Assembly: GCF_000092845.1 (NCBI RefSeq)
Contig: NC_014150.1
Coordinates: 124,001 to 188,000, forward strand
Origin: Brachyspira murdochii DSM 12563
Lineage (GTDB): Bacteria > Spirochaetota > Brachyspiria > Brachyspirales > Brachyspiraceae
DNA: 64,000 nucleotides
Direction of reading: 5' to 3'
Positions 51,794 to 61,395 of the stretch are shown here, one piece after another. Position numbers and translations under genes: made by a program. Each line of letters opens with the position of its first letter. The first letter of the stretch is position 1. The notes below the pieces were generated by a model, which did no database searches, was not told the DNA's origin, and saw only the letters and a program-made list of their open reading frames with translations.

Positions 51794-53560
51794 CTATTTT
51801 ATTTTATATATTTTTTTTATAGCTTTTATAATTTTATCTCTCCTTTTTTCTATGGCATTTTTATCCCAATTAGATTTTAATTCATTAGTTTTTTTATTAA
51901 AATAGTTATCAATAATTTCTTTTTGCTGCTCTAATTTAATATTATCATTTTGATTATTATAATATTCTAATTTTGTTTTGAAATCACTATTACTAGCAGC
52001 TTTATTAATACCCTCTTTCAAAAGTAAATAATTACCTAAACATCTTTGTAACATATATAATTCATTTGTTTCATATTCATATACACTTTTAAAATGCTTT
52101 CTGCCATCATAATATCCATAATAATGGTTTTCAATATTTGGTTTTTCAATAGGTAAAATATGTTCTAAAGTAATTTTTTTCATTCTTTTATCGTCGTATC
52201 TTATATTATCTTTCTTTAATAAGTAGTTTTCATATTTCCATAATAAAAATTTAGCTGTAGGATGATGATATATTTCAGCATCAAGAAATTTTATAAGTTC
52301 ATTATTACTCCAAGTAAAATCTGCAGTTTCAAACTGTTTATTAATATCTTCTATAAAATTATAGCTATCATCTAATAAACTCCAATATCTCTTATTTAAC
52401 TCTATAGATAATCTTTTTCTTGTTGTAATAACTCTATTTCTAATCAACAAATTTTCTAATATTTCAATGAAATTCTTTTTGCTTTCTTTATCAATATTTT
52501 CTTTGTATAAAAACACAATAAAAGGATATATATCAACACTAATTCCTAATGATATTATAGAATGTATATAAAAAAACTTACTATCATCTTTAAAATTTGA
52601 TAAATATTTCCCATTATTAACTAATTCTTCTACAAAATCATTTATAAAATCAATTTTGTTGCCAATATTATACTTTTGAGTATTTTCATCATCTCTCAAA
52701 CTTATAATTTTATTTGGAATATTATCATTATTATTTTCTTCTAAATATTTGCTTATATCATCTATGCCTCTATATTTCAAATCATTAAAAAAAGTTTTAA
52801 TAGTAACTTCAAGAAAATTATCTTCACTCAAAATATCTTCTATTTTTGCTATATTAGTAAAAATCTCTTTAAATTGATTAGTTATTTTTTTTATATCTTT
52901 TTCTACTTTATCAGAATTTAAATATATTGTATGCATAAATAATGATTTAAGTATATCTAAATTAGTTGGTCTTTTACCTCTATTATTTTCATATATAAAC
53001 ATTTGAACAGCTTCTTCCTGTTTATTAATAATATGTTCAGTACATGAAGCTTTCATAATAATATTAAATATATTGCTTATATAATTTTTATCCTGTTTTT
53101 TTAAAGCATTATTAAATATTTTGCAAGCATTATATATACGTTTTTGTGATAGAGTTTCAAAAGATTTAGATTTTTTATTTAGCTTAATTTCTCCTTTTAT
53201 TATTCCTTTAAAAAAATTATTATCATAAGAAACTGTTGAAAATTTTTTTGATATAAAGTTATATATATTTTTTAAATCTTCATTATCATCAAGCATATTA
53301 TAAATACTAAATATTAATAGAACTATAGTAGTAAGTCTTTGCTGACCATCTATAATATAAAAATTACCATTTCTTTCTTCAAATAAAAAATGCCCTACAT
53401 AATAATGACTTTCTTTTTCAGCATATTCTTCTATATCATACAAAAACTGACGTATTTGTTCTTCGTCCCAAGAATAGGATCTTTGATAATTTGGTATTTT
53501 TATTGTTTTTTTATTTTCTAATAATTTCTTGACTGTTTTAAATGTTTCTTCTAATAACAT
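51794..53560 (-). CDS. DUF262/DUF1524 protein, single-chain GmrSD-like
   Basis: 588 residues from the ATG at 53560, preferred over a GTG 12 bases upstream because GAGG lies six bases before it. The N-terminal DUF262 part has IPNYQRSYSWDEEQIRQFL and FYIIDGQQRLTTIVLL (the DGQQR motif of the ParB-like nucleotide-hydrolysing fold). The C-terminal part has ITLEHILPIEKPN and then CLGNYLLLKEGINKAASN, matching the DUF1524 HNH-type nuclease end of GmrSD. GmrSD enzymes are type IV restriction systems against modified phage DNA. A defence role is likely but unproven. It is a lone gene beside uvrA. Confidence 0.82.
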   Translation of the reverse strand: MLLEETFKTVKKLLENKKTIKIPNYQRSYSWDEEQIRQFLYDIEEYAEKESHYYVGHFLFEERNGNFYIIDGQQRLTTIVLLIFSIYNMLDDNEDLKNIYNFISKKFSTVSYDNNFFKGIIKGEIKLNKKSKSFETLSQKRIYNACKIFNNALKKQDKNYISNIFNIIMKASCTEHIINKQEEAVQMFIYENNRGKRPTNLDILKSLFMHTIYLNSDKVEKDIKKITNQFKEIFTNIAKIEDILSEDNFLEVTIKTFFNDLKYRGIDDISKYLEENNNDNIPNKIISLRDDENTQKYNIGNKIDFINDFVEELVNNGKYLSNFKDDSKFFYIHSIISLGISVDIYPFIVFLYKENIDKESKKNFIEILENLLIRNRVITTRKRLSIELNKRYWSLLDDSYNFIEDINKQFETADFTWSNNELIKFLDAEIYHHPTAKFLLWKYENYLLKKDNIRYDDKRMKKITLEHILPIEKPNIENHYYGYYDGRKHFKSVYEYETNELYMLQRCLGNYLLLKEGINKAASNSDFKTKLEYYNNQNDNIKLEQQKEIIDNYFNKKTNELKSNWDKNAIEKRRDKIIKAIKKIYKIK

Positions 53561-53605
53561 ACTTAACCTCACAATATAATATAATAATTATTATATTTCA
53601 AGTAA

Positions 53606-56600
53606 TTAAATATACTTCCAAGTGTATCCTTTTTTCATCTGTAAAATATCTTCAACAGTACCTTTAGCAATTATCTCCCCGCCGTTAGTGCCTCCTTCTA
53701 ATCCTAAATCGATTATATAATCAGCGGCTTTAATAACATCAGGATTATGCTCTATTATGATGATGCTGTGTCCTTTTTCTACCAATTTGTTTAAAGCTAT
53801 AAGAAGTTTATTAACATCATCAAAATGAAGCCCTGTAGTAGGTTCATCTAAAATGTAAACTATATGCTCATCACCTTGTTTTTTTGCGAGTTCTGTAGCA
53901 AGTTTCAAACGCTGCAACTCTCCGCCTGAGAAAGTATCAAGCCTTTGGGATAATTTTATATAACCAAGCCCAACTTCACTCATTATAGAAAGTGTTTTAG
54001 TGATTGATTTGTCAAAGTCAAAAAACTCTATTGCCTCATCGACTGTAAGTTCTAATACTTCAGCTATGTTTAGAGATTTGAACCTTACGGATAAAGTTTC
54101 ATCATTGTATCTTTTACCTCCGCAAGCCTCACAAACTATTTCCATGTCGGATAAAAAGTGCATAGCTATTTTTCTTATGCCTTTGCCCTCACATATATTG
54201 CATCTTCCTTCTTTTCCGTTGTATGAAAATCTTCCGGGGGCAAATGCCTTTGCCTTTGCTGCAGGAGTTTTTGCAAATATATTTCTAATTTTATCAAACA
54301 CTTTACTATAACTTACTAATGTACTTCTGATAGAACCAACTATTGAAATTTGGTCAACTAATATAGTATCAGAAACAATGCTAGGTATTTCAGCACTTTC
54401 AAATTTAGAATATTGATTAAGTCTTCGTTTTTTTAGAGCAGGGTAGAGTGTATCTATTATTAATGATGACTTACCGCTTCCAGATACTCCAGTAACAACC
54501 ACTATTTTTTTTAACGGTATATCAACACTAATATTTTTTAAATTGTTTGTAGAAACATTTTTTAATTTTATGCATTCAGTATCTTCATTTCTTACAGTAG
54601 CTTTCTCAAATACTTTTTTTCTCTCGCTTAAATAATCTCCTGTAAGTGAATTATTGGAGTTTAATATATCATCGTATTTACCTTCAAAAACTACTTCGCC
54701 ACCGAAAGCACCAGCAAAAGGTCCCATATCTATAATATTATCTGCTGACTTCATAGTATCTCTGTCATGCTCTACTATTACAAGAGTATTTTTTAAATCT
54801 CTTAATTCTTTTAATGTATCAAGCAAATGACTTGTATCTCTAGGGTGGAGTCCTACAGTAGGCTCATCTAATACATAAAGCACTCCTGTAAGTTTAGAAC
54901 CCAACTGACTAGCAAGCCTTATCCTCTGTGCCTCTCCTCCTGAAAGTGTGGCGTATTTTCTGCCTAATGATAAATAATTTAATCCTACTTTATCCAAAAA
55001 GCTAAGCCTTGTATTTATTTCTTTTACTGCTTCTTTTGATATTGTATTTTCTCTATCTGTTAAAAGTTTTGGAAGTTCATCAAAGAAATTAATTGCTCCT
55101 TCAACTGTCATAGCACATACTTGGCTTATATTTTTATCCTGTATTGTATATGCTCTCATTACTTCATTAAGCCTTTCTCCATGACAGGAACTGCATTCCT
55201 CATCAACAAAAAATTTACCAAGCGATTTATCTTTCCACTCTGAATAATCTTCGCTTGTAACATCATTATTAGAATGCCAAGCAGTGATAACATTTCCTAT
55301 GGCATAATCACCGCCGAAGAATACTGTATCTATCACTTTTTTATCAAGTTCATTAAAAGGAGTTTGATATAAATCTTTTTTTGTTATGCCATTTCTTTTT
55401 AATAATCTGAATAATGAATCTGTATAATGCTTACCATGAGTAGAAAACATATTATGAAGAGCAGTATCTAATGCACCGTCAAATAAAGGCTTTGTACTGT
55501 CTTTTATTGCCAAATCTATACTGAATGTAGGCTTACTTCCAAGTCCTTTGCACTCTTCACAGTATCCCCAATGCGAATTAAATGAAAAATGTCTTGGTGT
55601 AACTTCAAAATCAAATAATATACCATGCAGAAGACATGCTGGAAACTTTGTATGGAAACTTTCTTTTATGATTATTCCATGTGAAGCCTTTATATGCACC
55701 ACTCCGTTTGACAAATCCATAGCCCTTTCAATAGCATCAGCAATCCTAGCTCTCTTATCTTTTCCTACAACTATTCTGTCAATTACTATACCTACAGAAT
55801 ATATTTCTCCTATTGATAAAGATTTAATTTCTTCTTCTGTAATATCATCTATAACATAATCATTATTATTAATCTGCATTCTCACGTATCCAGCTTCTCT
55901 TGTTTTTTCTATAATTTTTTTAATATCTTTTGCATCATTATCATCAAAAGTAAATCTATGATTAAATGAACTATGGTATAGAGGAGAAATTATAATAAGT
56001 TTATGCAAGTCCATAGTATCAATAATTTCAGTTGCAAGTATAGAAGGAGTTTCAGCTTTTAGAGTATCTTTATCACTGCAATGCGGACAATGAGGTTTTG
56101 ACACTCTTGCAAAAATTAGTCTGAAATAGTCATAAATCTCTGTAACAGTAGCAACAGTAGAGCGGGGATTTCTGCTTACATTCTTTTGATCTATTGCTAT
56201 TGCAGGTGCAAGTCCTTCTATCTTTTCAACATTAGCATCTTCAAATCTTCCTAAAAATCTTCTTGCATAAGTAGAAAGTGATTCAACAAATCTTCTCTGA
56301 CCTTCTTTAAATATAGTATCGAATGCAAGAGAGGTTTTTCCGCTTCCAGATACTCCTGTTATAACATTAATTTTATTTTTTGGTAATGTTAAGCTGATAT
56401 TTTTAAGATTATGTTTATTAGCACCTTTTATTATTAATGAAGTATTTTCTTCTTTTTTTGCTTCTTCTGTTTTAATAATTTCTTTTTTCTTTTTTGAAGG
56501 CTTTAATATTTCTTTAAGTTCTTTTGCAGTTAGTGATTCTTTTACTTTTATAATATCCTCTGGCTTTCCTTTAGCAACAACTCTGCCGCCTTTATCTCCG

Positions 56601-59434
56601 CTTAAAGGTCCCATATCTATAATATAATCAGCACATTTAATAACGTCCAAATTATGTTCAACTACCAAAACAGTATTTCCCTTTTCAACAAGTCCGTCTA
56701 ATGCTTTTAATAATTTTTTTATATCCTCAAAATGAAGTCCTGTAGTAGGTTCATCTAATATATATAAAGTGTTTCCTGTAGATATTTTATGAAGTTCGCT
56801 TGCTAATTTTATTCTCTGAGCCTCTCCTCCAGATAAAGTAGTAGAAGGCTGTCCTAATTTTATATAACCAAGTCCTATATCTTCCATTATTTTTAATATT
56901 CTTGTTATTGAAGTTATGCCGTCAAAAAACTTGATAGCCTCTGAAACACTCATCTCAAGAACATCATAAATAGTTTTGTCCTTGTATTTAACATCCAAAG
57001 TTTCTGCATTAAATCTTTTACCGCCGCATTCCTCACAAGGCACTAATACATTAGATAAAAACTGCATCTCTAACTCTATAACTCCAGCACCCTCGCATGT
57101 AGGACATCTTCCTGTTTTTACATTAAATGAGAATCTGCCCTTGTCATATCCTCTCATTTTTGCAAGTTTAGTAGCAGCAAATAAATCCCTTATAGGTGAT
57201 AAAACTTTTGTATAAGTTGCTGGGTTGCTTCTTGGTGTTCTTCCGATTGGAGACTGATCAACTTCTATAACCTTATCAATATTTTCAAGTCCTTCCATTT
57301 TTTCATGACTGCCTGCTGTTAAAGTTTTTCCATAAAAATGATTATGCAAAGCACGCATTAAAATATTTTCAACTAAAGTAGATTTACCGCTTCCAGAAAG
57401 TCCTGTTACTACAATAAATAATCCCAAAGGAAACTCTACGTCTATATTTTTAAGATTAAATTGATTAGCACCTATTACTTTTAAAAATTTTCCGTTTCCA
57501 TCTCTTCTTGTTTTTGGTATTTCTATATCATCATCGCCGCGTAAATATTTTGCAGTATAAGATCCATCAGACTTTAAAAACTCTTCATAATCTCCAATGC
57601 CTACAACCTCTCCTCCATTAACTCCAGCATTAGGACCTATATCAATTAAAAAGTCAGACTCCTCCATAGTTTCTTTGTCATGCTCTACAACTATAACGGT
57701 GTTATTTTTATCTCTTAATGTTTTTAATGACTCTATTAATTTTTTATTATCAGACTGATGAAGTCCTATTGAAGGCTCATCTAATACATATAATACACCT
57801 TCAAGTCCGCTTCCTATTTGAGATGCAAGCCTTATTCTTTGAGATTCTCCGCCTGAAAGAGTAGGGGAGGAACGCTCTACTGTTAAATATGTTAATCCGA
57901 CTTTTACCAGAAATGTTAATCTGTAAATAATCTCTTTTACTATAGGAGCACCTATTATCTCTTCATTAGGCTTTAATTTTAATTTAGTAAAATAATCATA
58001 TAAATCTTCTATGGTCATTGAAGAAAAATCAGCTATGGTCTTACCATTAAATTTAACTGACAATGCATCTTCATTGATTCTTTTACCCTTGCATTTAGGA
58101 CATTCAACTTCGTCCATAAAATTAGCATAATAACTATTTTTATAAGTTTCATAATCATATTTTAATCTGTCCAAAATACCTGGTACTCTCTCTTCTACAA
58201 GTTTGCTATGATACCAGAATCTTTTTTTCCATTTCACTTCTTTATCGGTGCCGTAAAGCAAATATTTTTTTTCTGTTTTAGTTAAATCTTTCCAAGGCTT
58301 TTTTAAATCTATTTTATAAGTTTTGGCAATGACTTCTAATTCATCAATACCATATTCCATATCAAAGCCAATATGATCATCTACAAAGCATGATAAAGCC
58401 CCTTCATAAATATTTAAATTCTCATCTCTTACAATATGCTTCTCTGTAAATACATGCTCAACTCCAAGCCCTCCGCAAACTGTACATGCTCCCATAGGGT
58501 TATTAAATGAAAATAAATTAGGCTCAATATCAGCAATAGAGTGTCCGCAGTTAGCACAGGATCTTTCAGTAGTATAGAGTTTGTAATATTTATCTATTTC
58601 AAACTGCTTACTCATTTTGATTTTTTTCTTTTTAGTTTTTGTATCAGCTTCGTTTGATTCAATATTTTCTATATAATTATTAAACTCAAGTGCCTCATTA
58701 CTTTTTTCATGCTCTTCATAAAATGCTACAAGTCCCTTTGTTATCCTTATAGCCCTTTCTATATCATCAGTAATTCTTGACAAGTATTTATCTTCAACTT
58801 TTATCCTATCAATAACTATTTCTAAAGTATGCTTCTCATATCTTTTAAGTTCTGGTATTTCATCTTCATCAAATTTATAAACTATATTATCAATTCTTAT
58901 TCTAGGATATCCTGCAAGTTTAACTTCTTCAATTTCTTTTCTATACTCACCCTTTCTATCCCTTACAATAGGAGCTAAAACTAAAATTCTTTTTTCTGAA
59001 AACTCTCTTAATACGCTATGAGCTATTTGGTCTTCGCTTTGTTTAGAAATTTTATGTCCGCATTTAGAACAGTAAGGAACACCAAGTCTTGCAAATAATA
59101 ACCTAAAAAAGTCATAAATCTCTGTAACGGTACCTACAGTAGAACGAGGATTTTTATTTACGCTTTTTTGATCTATAGAAATGGTAGGTGATAGTCCTTC
59201 AATATGTTCAACATCTGCTTTAGCCATAACTCCTAAAAACTGTCTTGCATATGCTGATAATGATTCTAAATATCTTCTTTGTCCTTCTTTAAAAATAGTA
59301 TCGAATGCTAGAGAACTTTTTCCGCTTCCTGATACTCCTGTTAAAGTAGTGAGTGTTTTATGCGGTATTGACAGAGATATATTTTTAAGGTTATGCTCTT
59401 TAGCACCTCTTATTTCTATAGAATTATTAGCCAT
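53606..59434 (-). CDS. uvrA: Double-length UvrA (tandem UvrA fusion, four ATPase modules)
   Basis: 1942 residues, twice the usual length of about 940. Residues 1-about 985 and about 998-1942 are each a full UvrA. The four Walker A loops read GVSGSGKSSLAFD, GLSGSGKSTLVEN, GVSGSGKTSLAFD and GVSGSGKSSLIID. The four signatures are LSGGESQRI, LSGGEAQRI, LSGGEAQRI and FSGGELQRL, each followed by YVLDEP or YILDEP. Zinc-type CxxC pairs occur in both halves, for example CPKCKGKR, CPTCEGAG, CSSCHGER and CNICEGKG. UvrA recognises DNA damage with UvrB; here a single chain may form the dimer. Chlamydia has a similar double UvrA. GAGGAT precedes the start. Confidence 0.97.
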   Translation of the reverse strand: MANNSIEIRGAKEHNLKNISLSIPHKTLTTLTGVSGSGKSSLAFDTIFKEGQRRYLESLSAYARQFLGVMAKADVEHIEGLSPTISIDQKSVNKNPRSTVGTVTEIYDFFRLLFARLGVPYCSKCGHKISKQSEDQIAHSVLREFSEKRILVLAPIVRDRKGEYRKEIEEVKLAGYPRIRIDNIVYKFDEDEIPELKRYEKHTLEIVIDRIKVEDKYLSRITDDIERAIRITKGLVAFYEEHEKSNEALEFNNYIENIESNEADTKTKKKKIKMSKQFEIDKYYKLYTTERSCANCGHSIADIEPNLFSFNNPMGACTVCGGLGVEHVFTEKHIVRDENLNIYEGALSCFVDDHIGFDMEYGIDELEVIAKTYKIDLKKPWKDLTKTEKKYLLYGTDKEVKWKKRFWYHSKLVEERVPGILDRLKYDYETYKNSYYANFMDEVECPKCKGKRINEDALSVKFNGKTIADFSSMTIEDLYDYFTKLKLKPNEEIIGAPIVKEIIYRLTFLVKVGLTYLTVERSSPTLSGGESQRIRLASQIGSGLEGVLYVLDEPSIGLHQSDNKKLIESLKTLRDKNNTVIVVEHDKETMEESDFLIDIGPNAGVNGGEVVGIGDYEEFLKSDGSYTAKYLRGDDDIEIPKTRRDGNGKFLKVIGANQFNLKNIDVEFPLGLFIVVTGLSGSGKSTLVENILMRALHNHFYGKTLTAGSHEKMEGLENIDKVIEVDQSPIGRTPRSNPATYTKVLSPIRDLFAATKLAKMRGYDKGRFSFNVKTGRCPTCEGAGVIELEMQFLSNVLVPCEECGGKRFNAETLDVKYKDKTIYDVLEMSVSEAIKFFDGITSITRILKIMEDIGLGYIKLGQPSTTLSGGEAQRIKLASELHKISTGNTLYILDEPTTGLHFEDIKKLLKALDGLVEKGNTVLVVEHNLDVIKCADYIIDMGPLSGDKGGRVVAKGKPEDIIKVKESLTAKELKEILKPSKKKKEIIKTEEAKKEENTSLIIKGANKHNLKNISLTLPKNKINVITGVSGSGKTSLAFDTIFKEGQRRFVESLSTYARRFLGRFEDANVEKIEGLAPAIAIDQKNVSRNPRSTVATVTEIYDYFRLIFARVSKPHCPHCSDKDTLKAETPSILATEIIDTMDLHKLIIISPLYHSSFNHRFTFDDNDAKDIKKIIEKTREAGYVRMQINNNDYVIDDITEEEIKSLSIGEIYSVGIVIDRIVVGKDKRARIADAIERAMDLSNGVVHIKASHGIIIKESFHTKFPACLLHGILFDFEVTPRHFSFNSHWGYCEECKGLGSKPTFSIDLAIKDSTKPLFDGALDTALHNMFSTHGKHYTDSLFRLLKRNGITKKDLYQTPFNELDKKVIDTVFFGGDYAIGNVITAWHSNNDVTSEDYSEWKDKSLGKFFVDEECSSCHGERLNEVMRAYTIQDKNISQVCAMTVEGAINFFDELPKLLTDRENTISKEAVKEINTRLSFLDKVGLNYLSLGRKYATLSGGEAQRIRLASQLGSKLTGVLYVLDEPTVGLHPRDTSHLLDTLKELRDLKNTLVIVEHDRDTMKSADNIIDMGPFAGAFGGEVVFEGKYDDILNSNNSLTGDYLSERKKVFEKATVRNEDTECIKLKNVSTNNLKNISVDIPLKKIVVVTGVSGSGKSSLIIDTLYPALKKRRLNQYSKFESAEIPSIVSDTILVDQISIVGSIRSTLVSYSKVFDKIRNIFAKTPAAKAKAFAPGRFSYNGKEGRCNICEGKGIRKIAMHFLSDMEIVCEACGGKRYNDETLSVRFKSLNIAEVLELTVDEAIEFFDFDKSITKTLSIMSEVGLGYIKLSQRLDTFSGGELQRLKLATELAKKQGDEHIVYILDEPTTGLHFDDVNKLLIALNKLVEKGHSIIIIEHNPDVIKAADYIIDLGLEGGTNGGEIIAKGTVEDILQMKKGYTWKYI

Positions 59435-59572
59435 TGATCTATCCTCAATAAAAAAGTTAAACTATTATAACATAAATTCTATATAAAAAAAGGTTTTATA
59501 AATAGCAAATATTAATAAATAAATTTTACTACATACATTACACTTTGAACAGACTATTAATTTTATTATTTT

Positions 59573-59663
59573 ATTAACCGCACGTAGAATGAAGCTAAAA
59601 AATAAAGCTAATTTATAATTAAAATTTCACAAAAACAAAATAATTCTCTAACCGTGCGTTAAT
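59573..59663. repeat. Imperfect terminal inverted repeat, MITE-like 91-bp element
   Basis: 59573-59590 (ATTAACCGCACGTAGAAT) and the reverse complement of 59643-59663 (ATTAACGCACGGTTAGAGAAT) align with small gaps, flanking about 52 bp of AT-rich sequence. The C+G-containing ends stand out. It lies in the 429-bp gap between uvrA and the padR-like gene; nothing else there is supported except two short G-rich patches near 59693 and 59770. Confidence 0.45.
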
Positions 59664-59863
59664 GATATTGTTAATATAATCAAAGCTAGGGTGGGTAATT
59701 AATAATTTGTAATTATGATGCAAATATAATTTTGATTATAATTAAAAAAACAAAGTTATAAAATCTAATGGGCGGGAATTTAATAAAAGTTATAAAATAT
59801 TAGTTTATATATCTATTATGAAAACTCATTAATTTTCACAATAGATATATAATTAATATAATT

Positions 59864-60403
59864 TTATTTTTTACATAATTCTAAACACTTTTCAAGCCAT
59901 TTACAGGTATTTTCTTCCCGCATAATAGCTCCCATAAGCACTAAATAATCGCTGAAAGCATTTGTATTTTTTTCAGGTATAATGCCATTAAATTTTCTCT
60001 GACTATCTTTTAAATATTCAAGTCTTTTTTCATGCTGATTAAGATGATTTATAATTAATTCTTCTCTTGTTTTTTCTGATAAACAATCAGAGAAAAATAA
60101 CTGCAGTCTGAACTCATCTTTGAATGTAGGGGGGATATCTATTTTTGATTCAAGCCATTTCATAAAATCATTTCTCCCTAGTTCTGTAATAGAATATAAT
60201 TTCTTCTCCAATACAGTACCTGATATCTCTATCTTATATTCAACCATACCTTTTTCATTAAGAGATTTTAATTCCGGATATATTTGACTATGTTTGGCAC
60301 TCCAAAATTCGCATAGTGTTTCTTCAAACTCTTTAGTTATATCATATCCAGTCATATTCTTTTGATTTAAAAGACCTAATATAGCGTACTTTAATACTCC
60401 CAT
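59864..60403 (-). CDS. PadR-family transcriptional regulator
   Basis: 179 residues. The N-terminal winged helix shows LKYAILGLLNQKNMTGYDIT, SAKHSQIYPELKSLNEKGMV and a wing segment VLEKKLYSITELG, all typical of PadR. The C-terminal helical part (LQLFFSDCLSEKTREELI) mediates dimerisation in this family. Its target is not obvious, because the neighbours are separated from it by long spacers. PadR proteins often control efflux pumps or stress genes. Confidence 0.9.
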   Translation of the reverse strand: MGVLKYAILGLLNQKNMTGYDITKEFEETLCEFWSAKHSQIYPELKSLNEKGMVEYKIEISGTVLEKKLYSITELGRNDFMKWLESKIDIPPTFKDEFRLQLFFSDCLSEKTREELIINHLNQHEKRLEYLKDSQRKFNGIIPEKNTNAFSDYLVLMGAIMREENTCKWLEKCLELCKK

Positions 60404-60591
60404 AAAACAGCTCCAATAATTATTATTTGTATTTCATATTATACCATTATTAAAATTAAAATCTACAGCAAAAACATATAAATAAATACATGTTTATATA
60501 TATACGGCTATATTTATATGTTAATACTTTCTATAAAGAATATAATTTATTTATAGAAACACCAAAATAATAATATTAAAAACTAAACATC

Positions 60592-60690
60592 ATGAATTAC
60601 ACAAAAAGAAGGTTGCTTATACTTTTTATAGTATTTTTAATATTTGGAGAGTATTTGATTCTACTACGGCAGAATATTTATACGGCATAG
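60592..60690 (+). other. Possible 32-residue single-membrane peptide
   Basis: An ATG at 60592 opens a 32-codon frame: a basic start (NYTKRRLL), a hydrophobic run (LILFIVFLIFGEYLILL) and a polar end. A hairpin terminator follows about 50 bases later. The layout resembles a small membrane toxin or small regulatory membrane protein, but no ribosome binding site is seen and there is no antisense promoter I can support. A gene fragment is equally possible. The rest of 60404-61030 holds a 10-bp inverted repeat near 60711-60736, a terminator and the HPr promoter. Confidence 0.3.
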
Positions 60691-60736
60691 TACAAATAAA
60701 GCTAACATAGCCGATTTAGCTATAGTATATAGCTAA

Positions 60737-60776
60737 ACAAATATAATTTATAAAAATAAAATCATATTTGTTTTTT
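60737..60776 (+). terminator. Hairpin terminator in the padR-HPr intergenic region
   Basis: ACAAATAT (60737-60744) pairs with ATATTTGT (60764-60771) and is followed by a run of T. No annotated gene lies immediately upstream on this strand, so it implies a short transcript, perhaps that of the 32-codon frame. Confidence 0.6.
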
Positions 60777-60969
60777 AATATATAGAACGCTTTACACCGC
60801 TCTGCGTACCTTAGACAAGTTTGTGTGGAAAAAAGTTAATAATTCTGTATGTTGATAATTCTGTATAAAGTACATCAGTTGACAAAATAAAATTGTTACA
60901 GTATATACATAATTTTTTAACTATATTATAAAGCCGGATTTTTTATACTCTAAAAATAAATTCTTTCTA

Positions 60970-60998
60970 TTGAAAAATAAAAGGAAATATACTATACT
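60970..60998 (+). promoter_or_regulatory. Promoter for the HPr-like gene
   Basis: TTGAAA (60970-60975), a 17-base spacer and TATACT (60993-60998), about 32 bases upstream of the HPr start. A good sigma-70-type match. Confidence 0.65.
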
Positions 60999-61030
60999 TA
61001 ATATATAAAATAAATTCAACAGGATATTTA

Positions 61031-61342
61031 ATGACATTAACAAATGTAGTTACAATCAAAAGTAAAAACGGCATGCATCTAAGACCAGCAGGCGTTTTAT
61101 CACAAATTTCAAGCAAAAGTGCCTACTCTAATATAGGAATATTTCTATTGTATAACGGTGTTAGAGCAGATGCTAAAAGCGTATTCAATATTATGGGACT
61201 TGGAGCATTCCAAGGAGCCAATCTTATACTAGAAATCGAATATGAAGACGGAATGGAAAATGCAGCTAAAGAAGCCGAAAAAGAACTATTAGATTTTTTT
61301 GAAGAAGGCTATATTTACGCTGAAGTTCCTGAAGAAGATTAA
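61031..61342 (+). CDS. HPr-family phosphocarrier protein
   Basis: 103 residues. The active-site motif KNGMHLRPAG contains the phosphorylated His, and AKSVFNIMGLGAFQG contains the regulatory Ser-46 position (KSVF) of HPr. A slightly long acidic C-terminus (ending EVPEED) extends the usual 85-90 residues. It carries phosphate from Enzyme I in the PTS, or acts in regulation if PTS permeases are few. AGGAT precedes the ATG. It is 53 bp upstream of a GntP-family permease gene and may be cotranscribed with it. Confidence 0.92.
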   Translation: MTLTNVVTIKSKNGMHLRPAGVLSQISSKSAYSNIGIFLLYNGVRADAKSVFNIMGLGAFQGANLILEIEYEDGMENAAKEAEKELLDFFEEGYIYAEVPEED

Positions 61343-61395
61343 CATTCATAATATTTTCCAATTAATATTTTTTATAATAAATCAAAGGATATTCA

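Noticed and set aside
54000-57215. Several plus-strand open frames inside uvrA
   Set aside because: They are antisense to a continuous, motif-rich UvrA frame and look like mirror frames of conserved codons.
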